Below, one piece after another: positions 25,169 through 38,027 of a DNA stretch of 64,000 bases; positions within the stretch are counted from its first letter, which is position 1; the number at the start of each line of letters is the position of its first letter. Origin of the DNA: Nymphaea colorata (taxonomy: Eukaryota; Streptophyta; Magnoliopsida; Nymphaeales; Nymphaeaceae); the NCBI RefSeq assembly GCF_008831285.2, contig NC_045147.1:12936854-13000853 (forward strand). Direction: 5' to 3'. The notes below the pieces were generated by a model. It saw only the letters and a list, made by a program, of their open reading frames with translations. It ran no database searches and was not told where the DNA came from. Both the position numbers and the translations under genes were made by a program.

Positions 25169-25740
25169 AAAACAGAGACAAGCCGCTTGCCAGTCTACAC
25201 TTAGTTCATTGCAACAACCCCAAAACAGAGACAAGCCGCCTACAAGTCTCCACTCCGTTCATTGCAACAACCCCATCTGAGATGCAATGTTCACAAGCGT
25301 TAATGATGCCAACCTTCAGATATGTGTCCAATATTCACAGGCTTTAACGGTGTCAACTTTCAAATGGGTGGCAATGAACCATTAGGCCCATCATGTATTT
25401 CTTTGTTTGTACAAGTAGCTTGTCATTTCTTTTAGTGGTAACAAGAGCATGTTCAGGTCAAGGAACAAACTAATGGAACCTTGTAACGAGTAGGGCTCTG
25501 AACAAGCTAATCCCAGCTTTTGAAGCAAGTAGTGTTTGGGAAATACATGATGGGCCAATGAAGCATAGGCCCACCATGTATTTCTTTGTTTGTCATTTCT
25601 TTTAGTGGTAACAAGAGCATGTTCAGGTCAAGGAACAGAACTAATGGAACCTTGTAACGATGCTTCAATTAAGTAGGGATCTGAACAGGCTAATCCCAGC
25701 TTTTGAATCAACTAGTGTTTGGGAAATGTATGTTGTCCCA
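25169..25740. repeat. Block of local tandem duplications
   Basis: Two 53-bp units begin at 25169 and 25222 (AAAACAGAGACAAGCC). A second, 170-bp duplication begins at about 25421 and 25591 (TGTCATTTCTTTTAGTGGTA) and includes a shared CTAATCCCAGCTTTTGAA segment. No protein or RNA gene is recognised. Confidence 0.8.
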
Positions 25741-26181
25741 CTTGGAAGTTTGTCAGAGAACTTGATCTCCATATATAGTTGGTTTTGCATCATTGAGAAT
25801 ATTGAAGTTATTAGAACCTTTGCTCTAAACATTTCAAGCATGGGGCAAAAAATAATGCAAGGTCCCACGCACACCATCTTGGATCTAACAATCTTTTCAA
25901 GAGCATTTGGAGGTTGGAATGTTAATAAATTTGATTTGGATTTGATATTCGACGGGATTGCTTAACAAAAATCCGATATAAGAAAAAACTTAATGTCCGA
26001 ATAAAATTGGATTGGATATCGATTTGACATCTGATCAGATTCTGAGCTAAATAAATATATGATCAGTTTGGATTTGGGCTCTGATCGGGTACAGTTTCAA
26101 ATATATATCCTATATCCCAGGAAAGGCTGCCTAAGTGTGTGGGCCTACACAATGGTGCCACGTGTGAGCTAGGGGCATTGT

Positions 26182-26253
26182 CGGTGCTACTTGCTGGCTT
26201 GGTAGCTGAAAAGGCTCATAACGTTGAGGTCACGGGTTCAAGTCCTGTCCGCA
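26182..26253 (+). tRNA. tRNA-fMet(CAU)-like sequence, probably a pseudogene or tRNA-derived insertion
   Basis: TTGGTAGCTGAAAAGG, then GCTCATAAC with a CAU anticodon, then TTGAGGTCACGGGTTCAAGTCCTGTCCGCA, closely follow organellar tRNA-fMet in order and spacing. The T-stem pair ACGGG/CCTGT is intact and the loop matches the B-box GGTTCRANNCC. The anticodon stem has mismatches and the acceptor and D arms do not pair well. It is therefore either a decayed plastid- or mitochondrion-derived fragment or the head of a tRNA-derived SINE. It is unlikely to be functional. Confidence 0.55.
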
Positions 26254-29200
26254 TAAAACTGATGGAGTTTTACTTATATGTTACATTTTAACGATGCTCA
26301 ATTCCACCAAGAGTGCCATGGCGGGCAAGATTTCCATTCAGTGTCATCTTGAGACATTTCCCAATCTATAACATCAACACTATGGGATCCCCAGAGAGAA
26401 AAACTTGAACTCTAGACCTAATCAATTCACAGAAATCGGATCTAACGCTTGCCAAAGCGGCTTTGAGACCTGCAATTGATAGGGGATGGTTTTTCTGAAA
26501 TTTATATATTTCATTCATGACTTACCATCTGTTACAGTAGAGATGAACAGCTAAATGACAATGAATGTTTTTCCTCCTTTTCGGAGCCGATAACTTTTGT
26601 CTGGCATTAGGACAGCACCAGGTCCACCGAGTAATAGCCAAACAGGACCAAGATCTACCCTCCATGAAAGCATTTGCAGATGAGGATCCAAGTAAAATTC
26701 AATAGCATACAGTGGCGCAGGTCTAAATCAGTCGTCTGCAACTGTTGAAAAAATTGACAAGACCTGAAAGCATGTGAACTTTCAGGATGTGCTCTGCTGC
26801 CTGATCGGGCAACACATGGCTCTACTGCTCAGACGAAAGAGTTGGCGCTTCTGGAATTCAATGAGTTGCAGTGGTGGCAGTAAATATACCATGTCGGCAG
26901 TCTGCAAGGATGTCTGTAAATGGATAGATGAATAGTGAGCGGAATGGCTCTGAGCATTGTTCGCATGAGGTCACGGTTTGGGGCTCATGGGCAGGGCAGA
27001 CCAAAAAGAGAAAGAGCCCCGTTTGTATTTTGTCCATTACTTGTGAAACAAAATAGAGAAGAAAAGCAGATAAGGTCTAAACAGAAGAAAAGAACAAAAA
27101 CAAACAAAAATCAATAGTAGCACATGAGCAAATGGACGATTACGGTTAAAGACAGTGGATGAAAGTCATTTTCTTTTCTCAGCAAATATTTCACGTTGGG
27201 TTGTCATCAGCGATTCGTGATTGAATGATGGACATAGCTACATGGGCAACAGAGCAGCAGATATGCAGTCTTCAATCGGAATTGGTACTAGAATTGGAAC
27301 TTGACAAATACTTGAAACAAGAACAGTAAGTTTCCTGAAGTTGAGATTTTGAACATCCAACAGAACATAAGCAAAAGGAGCCTGTATTTGGGTATGATCC
27401 AAGACAGCCAGCCTCGTAAATTAAGTTCTTTGACTATGAAAGCTCACCTGCATTTTGTCCTTGAAGAAACAGAAGGCCAGCAAGACTATTATGAATCTGG
27501 ATCTGTTAATGTTGACAAGTCCTGTCTTTCTTGGATGAAATTGATTAGACGATGATTAACAATCGTATGCAGGCTGTCACCTCAAGTGGCAGTGAGCAGG
27601 TGGTTGTAAGAAGGAAACTTTGAAGTGTGTCGAGACGAAGGCGCAGTTTCAACTCAGCCATTTATGTTGTCTAAACCTTTCGGTGACGTTGTTTCCGTAA
27701 CAAAAGGCGAAAAGCAAGTTTCACAGAATCAGAGGGAAAGTATGGGTTCATTTTTGCAAGGAAAAAGAGTAAAAAAAGTCTAAGTTTAGGTGTGGTGCTT
27801 TAAATGATAGTGAATTTGCCCTGCTTGCTAACGAAGCTCTGCAAATGATAACATCATCGAAGTAACAAGATGATGGGATTGCAAGTATTGATTAAGGATG
27901 AGTTTGGCAATGAAAATCAGATCGTCATGGACGACAATTGAGAGAAAAAGAAAGCCAAGCAAAAAAAGCAAGCGGATGGGTACCTAAGGAATCTGGTGTA
28001 GACATCTAATATGAAGCTAATCTCACAACAAGTCGGGCATTTTATCAGATAGCGACGATCGACGTGACGTGAGGTTCCTTTGCTATATATGAGATGCAGA
28101 CAATGGTAGATCAAGTAGCTGCACTATTTGGCCATACATGTCAAGTGGCCAACGATTCATATGAACCCTAGGCTTACTCCCTACACGATGAATTAGAGAC
28201 TTTCTCCTGATCTGATCACCTTCTCCATCTAGCGAAAAAATTGAAATCGACTGGCTCGTAGATGGCCAAATAATACCATGAATTGTTGCTAAACACACCA
28301 TAAATTTTTAATAATGTTCCTTTTTAACAAACTTTTTTTAAATATTTAACCATCCGACAAATTATTGCTCAAAAATCCTAGCTCAGCTTGTCTAATATTC
28401 TAGGCTCTGCCCTTCTAATGAAAAACATTAGAAAAAGTCCTGGCTCTGCCCATTATTTGCATCCACAAAATTGCACACTCAACTCAATTGGGCCTATCCC
28501 AACATATATCATTTATAGTGTTTGTACACTAAATATCATCAGCTTCGGGCTCTCGGATTCCCACAATTATCAAGACTGAAGCAAAAGTACAACAAAAGAA
28601 AAGGGGGGAAAAAAAAGACGTGGGAGCTTTATTTAGCAATTTCGATAAGCAATCCGACGCCTAAAAGTGAAACAAGAAGAAAAACGGAACGCATTTTTTG
28701 AAAACTTGCTCCTTCGTTTCTTTGGAAGATGAGAAAGAACAAAGAAGGGGCACGACGGGAACCACATGATGAGCAGATTGCACTCGACGCCCCGTTTCAA
28801 TGGGCACGCGGCAAAAGCCCCTCTCTAATTTGTTTTGTTTTTTTTTTTTAAATTAATATATGAAAAAACAAAAATAATTGCTTTTATTCCAACAAAAAAT
28901 AAAAAAAAAAAGTAAATTTTCACGTTCCTTTGTCGGCACATGTACTGGACTCGACCCCTTGCACTGCAGTCGTACCCCTATAGATTCGATATCGCTTTCG
29001 AATCCAAACTGTTAAATCAGATTCGGTGTGGTTCAGATCCAAAACAAAAATCCAACCTTCCAACGCAACTTAACTTTTCCCAGTGAAAGGCCCCAACCAT
29101 CGTTCGTCTTTTCCCAGTCCAACCCACCTGCGATCTTCATCCGCTTCTATGAGTTCTGGACCCAGTTCCGACCTCCTCATTTGAGGATCCAGACCCGCAT

Positions 29201-29900
29201 TTCCAATCTCCAGATTGGATCGCACTCACCCTGAGAGGATACTGAGGGTACGGACGCTACCACACCCTTGTCACTTTCTAGAACCCGGCAGTCTTCCCCC
29301 TCACCCTTTCCGAGGTCTATGTAACCATTTTCTCCTTCAACTTGTTTAACTCGGTTTAGATGTTTCGACAATAACGTTTTATTATTGTTTATATTATGTA
29401 TTACAATATATGAAAACAATATTTAGTAATATTTGAATTGTATACATGTAACAACATGTTACTATATCCATTAAGTTTTCGAGGTAATTTGGCTTAAATG
29501 TACACAAATGGGGAACAAAAACCGGTGAACTCATAAATGTTTTGGACGTTAAAGAAATAAATTTAAAGTTTAAAATGTCCTTTATAATTAATATATCGGC
29601 CCCCTTTTGGAAGGGCCCACACGCGAATCGGGCCCTATCACCTGCAGATCTTCTGTTCCGGACAACCGTCATGGATTCACAAGGACCTTCCAACTTGCCA
29701 TATTGGACGAAAGTGCGGGCGCTCTCGTCATTTTACATTGCATGCTATTATGCCCCATCATCAATCATCATTACTATTTATCTCAGCGGCTCTACTCTAC
29801 TGACTCTACCACTGACCTCTCTCTCTCTCTCATGTTGGAAGGATTCTGCAGAAGGAAGACGGTGGTGGTTCTTCCTGTTCTTACTCCGGAATACGGTCGA
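26254..29900. other. Intergenic upstream of the PADRE gene
   Basis: No gene recognised. Poly-A/T tracts lie at about 28840-28915. The last 150 bp or so before 29937 are CT-rich and are probably promoter and leader. Confidence 0.5.
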
Positions 29901-29936
29901 TTGACCTGAAATTTCTCCGACCTCTCGCAGAAGGCT

Positions 29937-30536
29937 ATGGGGAATTGCGTGTGGAGGGCGTTGCCAGGGACGGCTGGAGGGCAGGGCCAGGGCCAGGGCC
30001 AGGCCGTAAGGGTGGTGACGTCCACTGGAGGCATCATGGAGTTCCACTCCTCCGTCACCGCCGAGCGCATCACCAACGAGTTTCCCGGCCAGGGGATCTT
30101 CCAAGGCTACCCGTCCCCCGGCCCCCTCCTCCACAACGAGACCCTCGTCGGCGGCCACCTCTACTACCTCCTCCCTCTCGACCACCGAACGAAGGACGAA
30201 GCCGCAGCCTCCGCCGACACCGCTCCTCCGACCGTCTACGGCGCGGCGCCGTACAGAATGTCGTTCGACAGCAACGTCCTCTTCGGGAGGTGGAGGAGGG
30301 CGGGGGCGGAGGCGTTCCCGCTGTGCCAGAAGGCGTCGTCGGGGGTGTGGAAGGTGAAGCTGGTGATCAGCCCGGATCAGCTGGCGGGGATCCTGGCGGA
30401 GCAGTCCCACACCGAGGCCCTCATCGACAGCGTCCGGACGGTGGCCAAGTGCAGCGGCGGGTACCCTCCTCCGCCGTCCAGCTCCGACGAGTGGAGCCTC
30501 TCCAGCGGCCGCCGGACCTCGGAGCGCGAACGCTAA
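29937..30536 (+). CDS. DUF4228 / PADRE-domain protein, 199 aa
   Basis: Single exon from ATG 29937 to TAA. It begins MGNCVWRALPG, the usual MGN(C) start of this plant family, where Gly2 may be myristoylated. A short GQ repeat (15-22) is followed by the domain core: VRVVTSTGGIMEFHSSVTAE, FPGQGIF, then LVGGHLYYLLPL. The centre has YRMSFDSNVLFGRWRRAGAE and the C-terminal part GVWKVKLVISPDQLAGILAE, which are typical of DUF4228. The tail is Ser/Pro/Arg-rich. Known for the family: PADRE genes respond to pathogen and abiotic stress, while the biochemical role is unknown. The coding region is strongly GC-rich compared with the AT-rich flanks. No intron is needed. The CT-rich stretch at about 29819-29831 is probably promoter or 5' leader. 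Confidence 0.92.
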   Translation: MGNCVWRALPGTAGGQGQGQGQAVRVVTSTGGIMEFHSSVTAERITNEFPGQGIFQGYPSPGPLLHNETLVGGHLYYLLPLDHRTKDEAAASADTAPPTVYGAAPYRMSFDSNVLFGRWRRAGAEAFPLCQKASSGVWKVKLVISPDQLAGILAEQSHTEALIDSVRTVAKCSGGYPPPPSSSDEWSLSSGRRTSERER

Positions 30537-31243
30537 CGGGCGACGTCCCCCGGCCGTCTTCTTCCTCTTCTCTCGTCACGTCGGCGGCACCGATGGTGAC
30601 AGAAGTGGCCGTTGAAGCGGAGGAATACTTAATCCGTTGTTGTTAACACCTCACTGTGGTACTCCAATACAAGGCCGTGTCGTGTCCTTCCTATAACAAT
30701 GTTTCAACCGTGGAAAACTGTATCGAAATCGCAACTTGCGTGTCCTTTGTTCGTGTCCATGTGAAGTGACTACATGTTCTTACTGTTCATACACTCCAAA
30801 GTCCAAAAAGGTTCCCATGGGGAGCAGGGCCGCGCCATTTCTCATTCCTCTGCCGTGTTCTCGAGGATACGGTTGTATAATTGACGCCCTAGTTTTAAAA
30901 TATCATATCGTGAATTAAACGTCGGGCGTTTAATATTTATAATCCCAAAATCAACAAGGTACATATATATATTACCTTATTAATTTGATATCTAGATATA
31001 AAAATGTATAAAATATAGATTTGAATCCCGTACAGGGTTGTCTGGTCTGAAGTGGGTACGGTAGTAAGGACCAGGTAGGCCCGTGATGGATTAGGTGATC
31101 TTGGGCAGCAGCTGGCGTGGGGACGCACGTGAACTTGGGTGGGCTTGGATTGGGCTGATCACTTCCTTCCTAATCAGGATCAATTATCTTGCAGAAAACA
31201 ATTTTGAAGAAAGTATCTAATAGCCCCGAGTGAAGTTGGCACA

Positions 31244-31262
31244 CCGGCGGATCAGCCGCCGG
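31244..31262. other. GC-rich perfect hairpin with a GCC-box core
   Basis: CCGGCGG-ATCAG-CCGCCGG forms a 7-bp perfect stem with a 5-base loop, containing AGCCGCC (the ERF GCC-box core). It sits in otherwise AT-rich DNA 0.7 kb past the PADRE gene, followed by GGCGGCCGGCCGG. A regulatory role is speculative. Confidence 0.35.
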
Positions 31263-34200
31263 TAGGCGGCCGGCCGGCAGTAGGTTACCGGACGTCGTCC
31301 CTAATGTTGTAAATCAGGATGCAGTGATGTAATAGTTGATGTGCAGCATAGCCGCATTTTCAAAGCATAAATTCAAGTTAGGGTAACCCACCAACTTAAT
31401 TAAACAGTTTACAGGGCAGGGCAGTTTGGGCGATTCGATTCAAAATCTTTCATCTCTATTCGCCCATCTTTCTTTAGCCTAAGAAGCCAAAAGATCTCAT
31501 CTTAAAAGCCTAGATTCATATTTGTAGACACAAGTAATGTACATTAATGTAATCAGGTCAATACTTTACTTGCTGCAGTGTCACCAAGCAATTAGTGCAA
31601 TGAAAAACACAAGCCTTTGGATGACTTGATAAGATTTTAATTTTGCTTGTTTGTCGCTTTGCCTTAATCAAATTTGATCACATTTTCTTTTGAGTGACTT
31701 TATAAGGTAAAACAGGTTCTTGGGGACATGGTTTTTAACTTGTTTGCAACTTTGTCCTACTTTAATCAAGTTTGTAAAAAACTTTTCTTTTTCAACAAGA
31801 ATCAAAACTTGGATCACTAAAATCAAATGTACATGGAAAAATGATAAGTTTCATCATTTAATTACAAATTTACTTGTTTCATGTTTCCGAAGGGAAAAAG
31901 GGAGAGGTTATGAAGGTTGATACAGTCAACTGCATGGGACAATACATGGTCAGATGTGAACATCATAAATGATCAAAATTCCAAAACGGGTTCTAATTTG
32001 TACAATATTAACTTGTCTCACAGTCCAACTCACGAAACAACGCGACATCTTTGCTACATGGAAATAGCACAGATGTATCTGGTGATTGCTTAGGTGCTCT
32101 GACCAATAAAAAGGTGCCACTTCGTGAGCTGGCACCAGCTTCCATGATCTTGAATTTTTTTTTTTAATTTTAGGTTATTCAATTTTTTTTATTCAGTATT
32201 CTCTAAATAAACAAGTTGCCGGCATAGTTGCGCTCTGCCTCTTTCTCTCTTTATTTGAGGTAAAACTTGGAATTTATTATTTAGCGACCATGGCAATGAG
32301 AATAAGAGTTTTATAGGGGAAGCGAAATAAATTGGGTCATTAAATGTTTTAGGCACGAAAGAAAATTGTTATAAAAATTTGAACATGCTTTTATATAACT
32401 GAAAAAATGTACATGATTGCACATACGGCAAAGAGATATTAGAGACCCATATGCTCAACTGGTACATCCAATTAAATGGGGCACCAACCCCTTCTTTAAT
32501 GCGGAACATTCACACTATTTTATGCAGTTTTACTACTTCCTGTCATAGCCATAGCCATGTATTTTTTTCATACAATAGGCTGTGCATCAAATGTAAAGTT
32601 TTCATTTTGCTTCATAATTGTGTGGACATGGTTTTACAAGTTGTTGGGGACCAACAAAATTAAAAATAATTAATTAGCCGGAGAACAAGGTATTGCAAAC
32701 ATGAAAAAAATTGGCAATATATGTTTAAAGTTATTTTCTCATTTTCTTTTAAATTTCAAGATGTGGACATTCGATTGAAGTAAAGTGGCAGGTCTTTTAT
32801 TCGATTCTCGTAGATGCATAAGTTAGGAAGATGTTTTTTTTATGTTAGGACCTTAATATAAGAAATATATGTTTCCACATTTTAATGGATGGAACAAATG
32901 GTCCCTGATAGAAGCCAAAACATACAACAGTCACCGCTGCTAAATATGCCAAACCTTTCTGCCTTCCCAGAAAACCAGCAAATCAGCATCAGGAATTTCT
33001 CAAACTAATAAAATTCATGAAATAGGAAAATGTGATTCCAGATCTTGAAATGAGTAGAATATCTCAGAAAAAGGAAAAAACAGATGGGATCTGGTAGATT
33101 TTTATGTCAATCTCATGAAGAAATTCATCACCTTAAGTTTGGTACTGCATCGAAAGGTACTCAAAGATATTTTGAGAATGACAACATTCAGCACGTCTAG
33201 CTTCTCATGGTTGAGATTTGAAGTCGGAAACTCAGTTCAATGATGTCCTGTTCCGGAACTTGCCAATTCTTGAATTTGGATGGCCAACTGCATAAATGTC
33301 ATAAATGTGATAAGGTTCGCAGCTGCCAATTTGGAAAATAAGATCATGACTAAACAGTGAAGCCTCAACTGTTTCGCATTCTTGTTTGAAAATTTGATCG
33401 ATCTAGCATCTACCAATCTTTATGATTTTGATATCTGAGTCTATCTCTCTTTATTAAATGCCTGCTGTTTGACATTGAATGAGAAAATTTGATACCATTG
33501 CCATGACCTTTGATAACAATTCCGACAACGCGAATAATTAATCTCTCCCTTTTTTGAGATTAATTTTTCTCCTCTCTTTTTTTGTTCGCTTACTTTCTTA
33601 TCTAATCTCTTTCGCGCTCTCTGCCATCTTTTTTCTCCTTTAATTGTCTTTCTTCACAACTTGCTCTCCTCACATGAATATAAGTGGGGCCTTGGCTAGA
33701 TATATCAGTCAATGTGCCCAAGATTAAACTGAAGGAAATTATTTCTTGTGTGGGAGTTGGAGAGGCCTGTTTTAGCACTACCAGCATCTCCCCGTGATAC
33801 CACAAAAAGCAAAGAAAGAAATGTGCAGTGAGCTATTGGAGAAAAACTCGGTGGTTTGAAGCTGCCCCTTCAAACCTCAACCATTCACTTAGAGTTTCAC
33901 TTAGAGTTTAGAAAATGGAGCACTTTTTACATGAATATAGTTCAATTTTTAGGCAGATTCATTGACACCTAGTTCTCGTGTTTCACCAATATGCTTCAAA
34001 CTTTGAAGTAGATTAATAAAACACTTTAACGAGCATTTTGGTGAATGCTTACACCCCTGTGTACAGAAAATCATTGTTCGTGCACATAACCAGGTTCGGT
34101 CTGGAAGTCTATGCTTTCTCTTTGTAATATGGAGTATAGAAAAACAATAGGTACATTGAGTTGCAGCCTTTGTGGCAGATTCTTGGAATACTAACGCAGT

Positions 34201-36328
34201 ATTCGTGTTGCCAAAAGCACAATCAGATGACTTCTGGTGTCCTCATCTCACACCATATATTTAAATTAAGCAGGTTTCTAATCAAACCGGCGCGTATCAT
34301 CTTGGTTTCCCGGATCCTGATGAAAGTGAGATCGAGGAGAGGCCTTTCTTGTGAATTAGGAAAATGCATGTGGTGAAATGCATTGGAAACTACCACTGTG
34401 TCAGCTTTGAACTGCAACTTTGTTCTCTCTCTGATGCAAAACTCCGCAGTCTTCGCCTTTGACAGTCCACAGCCGTAGCGCTATATGTGCTTCTAATAAC
34501 TCAAGCTTTCACCCCGCAGAGAATAAGTAATGTCCACAACAGTGAAAATATTGTTCGAGGCCATAATTGAATGGAGGCGCTTGTGGTTTAATGCGGCTGA
34601 TCAGACGCATTAATTTAGTGTATAGATTCCTAACAGTGCGCATTGATTTTCATTAATGAAAGGAAGGCCCAGAAGAGCTGGTGCAATTTTAGTGAAGGGA
34701 GCAGTGGGCTTCTGTGATGAAGAAGTCGTCAAGAAATTTGGTCGGAAGAAGATACCTGCCAGTTTGAGTGCATGTATAACCAAACTCTGCAGACGAACCA
34801 TTCGACCATATCCTCCATTTTTGGACTTCAAAACTTACATAATTAAAGCAATATATGATCATTTCAGATGACAGAGAAACCACACTTGAGGTAAGGGATT
34901 AAAGCACTAGATAATTTTATCAAACCAAAAAAGCCATTGCTGATTTATAAACAAAACTTACATTAGGCGTTCAAATTGAAGAAGGATATATAAGGCTCCG
35001 ATCTGTAGGATTCTTCTTCCTTCGCCCGCCACCGGCGGAGCCACATATAGGAATGAACAGTTGTCCCATCAGCCTCACAAAAGCTTTTCATTTAAATATT
35101 GATGCTGCAAAAGATAAGAGCTCATTTATATGTCGTGGTATCTCTAAAGGTGTAAAGGTTTTCTAAATTAATGCCCCTCACCAAAAAATTCCCAACTTTG
35201 CAACTGCCCTTCCCGAACTGGTAGATATCAAAGTAATCCCAATTTGGTCAGAAATTTTGTTTTTTTCGAAAAAAATGCATACATTAAAGAATATATTCCA
35301 TAGAATTTTTGCTTTTTCATGAGGTTCAATAATCAGCAAAGAGCTTTCATTCTTTTGCAGACACCCAAAAAAATGGAAAAAACTTCATGCAAGAAAAGCC
35401 TTTTACCAAAGCTTTTTAATGGAAATATTTTCTTGCAAAGAGAGTTTGGAGGGAAGGTCTTGAAGAAATGGAGCAGGTTATATATGTTATGGACATTAGG
35501 TCTGTAAATTACCAAAATGCACCTGTTAGTTAAATGGAAGACCCCTCCATTATAAGGGCAAAAGTGATATAAAAAAAAATATCCTTATAAAATGATGAAA
35601 ATAAACCTCCAGTTATAACGTGGGAACACGGGCTTCTGCTTCTCTGTTGTGAGCACCGCACAGCATGGAAATCAACCTGAGCCGAAAACCTCCAACCTTT
35701 TGAAGGAAAACTTTTCTTGCAAAGGAAGTCTTAGGGAAAATCTTCAGAAACTTAAACTCCCAAACACCTTTGTACATTGCATGTTTACAAGGTCGATCCT
35801 TCAAATTAAAGGTCATATTTTTTTTTTGGCTTTAAAAAATTTATTGGGACAAAAAATGTGATATTTACATTAATTCTTAAGTCTTTGGGCGTGAGGAACA
35901 CACACATATATATGGTTATTTTCAAGAAAAGTCACTTACAATTAATAAGATCGGCTTGGGGTAAGCAGCCTTTTTTTTTTTTTTTTAACTCATCTAAATT
36001 AACTTCTAATGTTGAGTTATTTTGATGATGAGTAGACGAGAGAGCAATTTGTTTGTTATGACATTCCATAATGCCACCTGTTGTCAATTGACTATAGTAT
36101 TTTAGTGTTCTGGGTGGAATTTCAGAATACCCAAATCGCCGCCCTCATAGATGGAAGAATGTTGTTTGGGAATAAATTTATAATCCTTTAACAAAAGGGT
36201 CAGCTAGCTAGAGAAAGAGCTAATATATATGGTGGGAATATTTATTAACAAAAAATTGTCAAAAATAAAGTTGAAGGACATGGAGATCGAGAAAACAAGC
36301 CGTTTGGTTCTGCCGCGGAAAAGAAAAT

Positions 36329-36434
36329 CTCTATCCATTTCTTTCTTATTATGAGTCAAATTAAAGGGAAGATACAGATAATCTCTTCCCATTTCTTTCT
36401 TATTATGAGTCAAATTAAAGTGAAAATACTGATG
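36329..36434. repeat. 54-bp tandem duplication
   Basis: Units start at 36329 and 36383 (CTCTATCC / CTCTTCCC, then ATTTCTTTCTTATTATGAGT). Confidence 0.9.
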
Positions 36435-37032
36435 TTCAAGATCTCGACATGAAGAAATAAATTTAAAGAAGCTTGTTACTTATAACCTTAAGTAAGTATG
36501 CAGATCGTATTCAACCGGAAGATTTTTAATCATCAACGTTGTTTCCAATTTCCCCATTTGTTTCAAAGTTGCTCTAAACTTTTTCTGAATCCATGAGTTG
36601 CTCTGGACGCATGAAGAGTTGAACGAGTTTCGGCCTCAAGACCTTTTTGACGAATTTGTTTGATAGAGCCAACTTCACATTGTTTTGCATCTCCCAGAAG
36701 CTCTAATTTTTGAACTTCCCTTCATTTGTGGGGTGTGGTTGATCAATAGATATATATCTATATGAAATTGGCTTTCTTCCATGAAATATTTTAAGGAATA
36801 GAGTTTCACAATGTTCAAAACATGGCAAAGGAACTTACTCAGCTCATCAAAGCTGATACAATATAATATCAATATGGCCAACTAGCTCACAGTAGCGACG
36901 TTGTTGCCTAATTGGGAATGCCCTGACTAAAAGTGGCTCTTCATAACCTGCAGTTTCGTGCAAGTGTAGCGTTCCCACTCAATGCGTTGTTCCAAGTTCA
37001 CCAGTTCTGCAAAAGACGAGTAGGGCAAGAAT

Positions 37033-37500
37033 TTAGGGGTGAACACAAGCCGAGTAGAGCCTGCATTCAATCAGCTTGAGCTCGGCTTCACTAATGAAAC
37101 CTTGAGCTCGGCTTCACTAATGAAACCTTGAGCTCGACTCAGTTCAAGCTCGACAGAAGGCAGCTCGAGTTTGACTCGGCAGTTACGTGTTGAGCTTGAG
37201 CTCGACTTGATTAAAGCTCAACAAACTCATTTGAATAGAATTGATATTCAACGTTACGTGTTGAACTCGATTCGATTAAGGCTCGACAAACTCGTAAACT
37301 CGTTTGAATATATCGGTTTGATTAATGCCCAACAAACTCGTTAAGATTCGAGTTCGATTCGACAGTTACGTGTTAAGCTCGAACTCAACTCGATTATTTG
37401 AACGAGTTGACTCATGAACTCAAGCTCGACTCGTTAAGCAAATGACTCGGCTTGAATTCACGAACAGAGCTTTAACGAGTTTAGTTAATTTCACCCCCAA
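37033..37500. mobile_element. hAT-type MITE, 468 bp, with GAGCTCGA-rich interior
   Basis: Left end TTAGGGGTGAA and right end TTCACCCCCAA are inverted repeats (10 of 11 positions). The flanks are GCAAGAAT (37025-37032) and GCAAGATC (37501-37508), a degraded 8-bp target duplication (6 of 8). The interior is made of many diverged GAGCTCGACTCG/CAACAAACTCG words and contains a 26-bp tandem duplication (37077 on, GAGCTCGGCTTCACTAATG). A diffuse relative occurs at about 8370-8580. Confidence 0.75.
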
Positions 37501-37802
37501 GCAAGATCCAATAAGATTGAACAGAAATCCAGATCTGGTGCGACCCGAACCATATCCAGTTCATTTCGCACCAGGTGCCTTCGCAACGTGGCTGGCCAAG
37601 CCCTTCTCTCCTGCCTCGGTCGTGGCCGTTTCCCTCTCTACGTGGACTCTCCTCCTCCTACTGGAAAGCCACGCGTTCTCTGAAAGACTGAAACCCGAAC
37701 CATCTAGAGAGCCTTACTGTGGCTCTTCTTTTGTGTAGGAAGGCTCTGTTTTTCTTTGGGTTCATATTTCTTCTTCTTGCTCGAGCAATTTGAGAAGCGA
37801 CC

Positions 37803-38027
37803 ATGTCATCTTGGTTCACAGGGAAGGCCTTTCTTGAGCCCGACAAGGCCATGTTCCGTAGTGTCGCCGAAGAGATCAACAAGTCTGCAGAGGTTCGGCA
37901 AGTTGGCCGAGGCAGCGGGAGAGCAAAGAGGCCGGCCGAGATGGCTCGGTCGACGTTCACGTGGGCGGGAGGAAGGGGACCGAGATGGAACGCCGGCCTG
38001 CTTTGGAACTCTCTCCATGTTCTTTGA
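37803..38027 (+). CDS. Hypothetical small protein (74 codons), doubtful
   Basis: ATG at 37803 in a fair plant context (GCGACCATGT) follows a pyrimidine-rich leader-like stretch (37738-37800). It encodes MSSWFTGKAFLEPDKAMFRS followed by a basic, Gly/Arg-rich tail. Local GC is higher than in the flanks. I recognise no domain. Downstream (38040-38300) there are short coding-like pieces in other frames with stops, so this may be the first exon of a decayed or unrecognised spliced gene. Confidence 0.25.
   Translation: MSSWFTGKAFLEPDKAMFRSVAEEINKSAEVRQVGRGSGRAKRPAEMARSTFTWAGGRGPRWNAGLLWNSLHVL

Larger units (their letters stand above)
30540..37024. other. Long intergenic region
   Basis: About 6.5 kb of AT-rich DNA without a recognisable gene. 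It holds the GC hairpin at 31244-31262, a GGCGGAGCCA repeat end at 35031 and the 54-bp tandem duplication at 36329. Related short segments (AAACTTTTCTTGCAA…) occur at about 35400 and 35705. Confidence 0.5.

Noticed and set aside
29945-30646. 233-codon plus frame and 210-codon minus frame over the PADRE gene
   Set aside because: Shadow frames of a GC-rich exon; only the 29937 frame carries the DUF4228 motifs.
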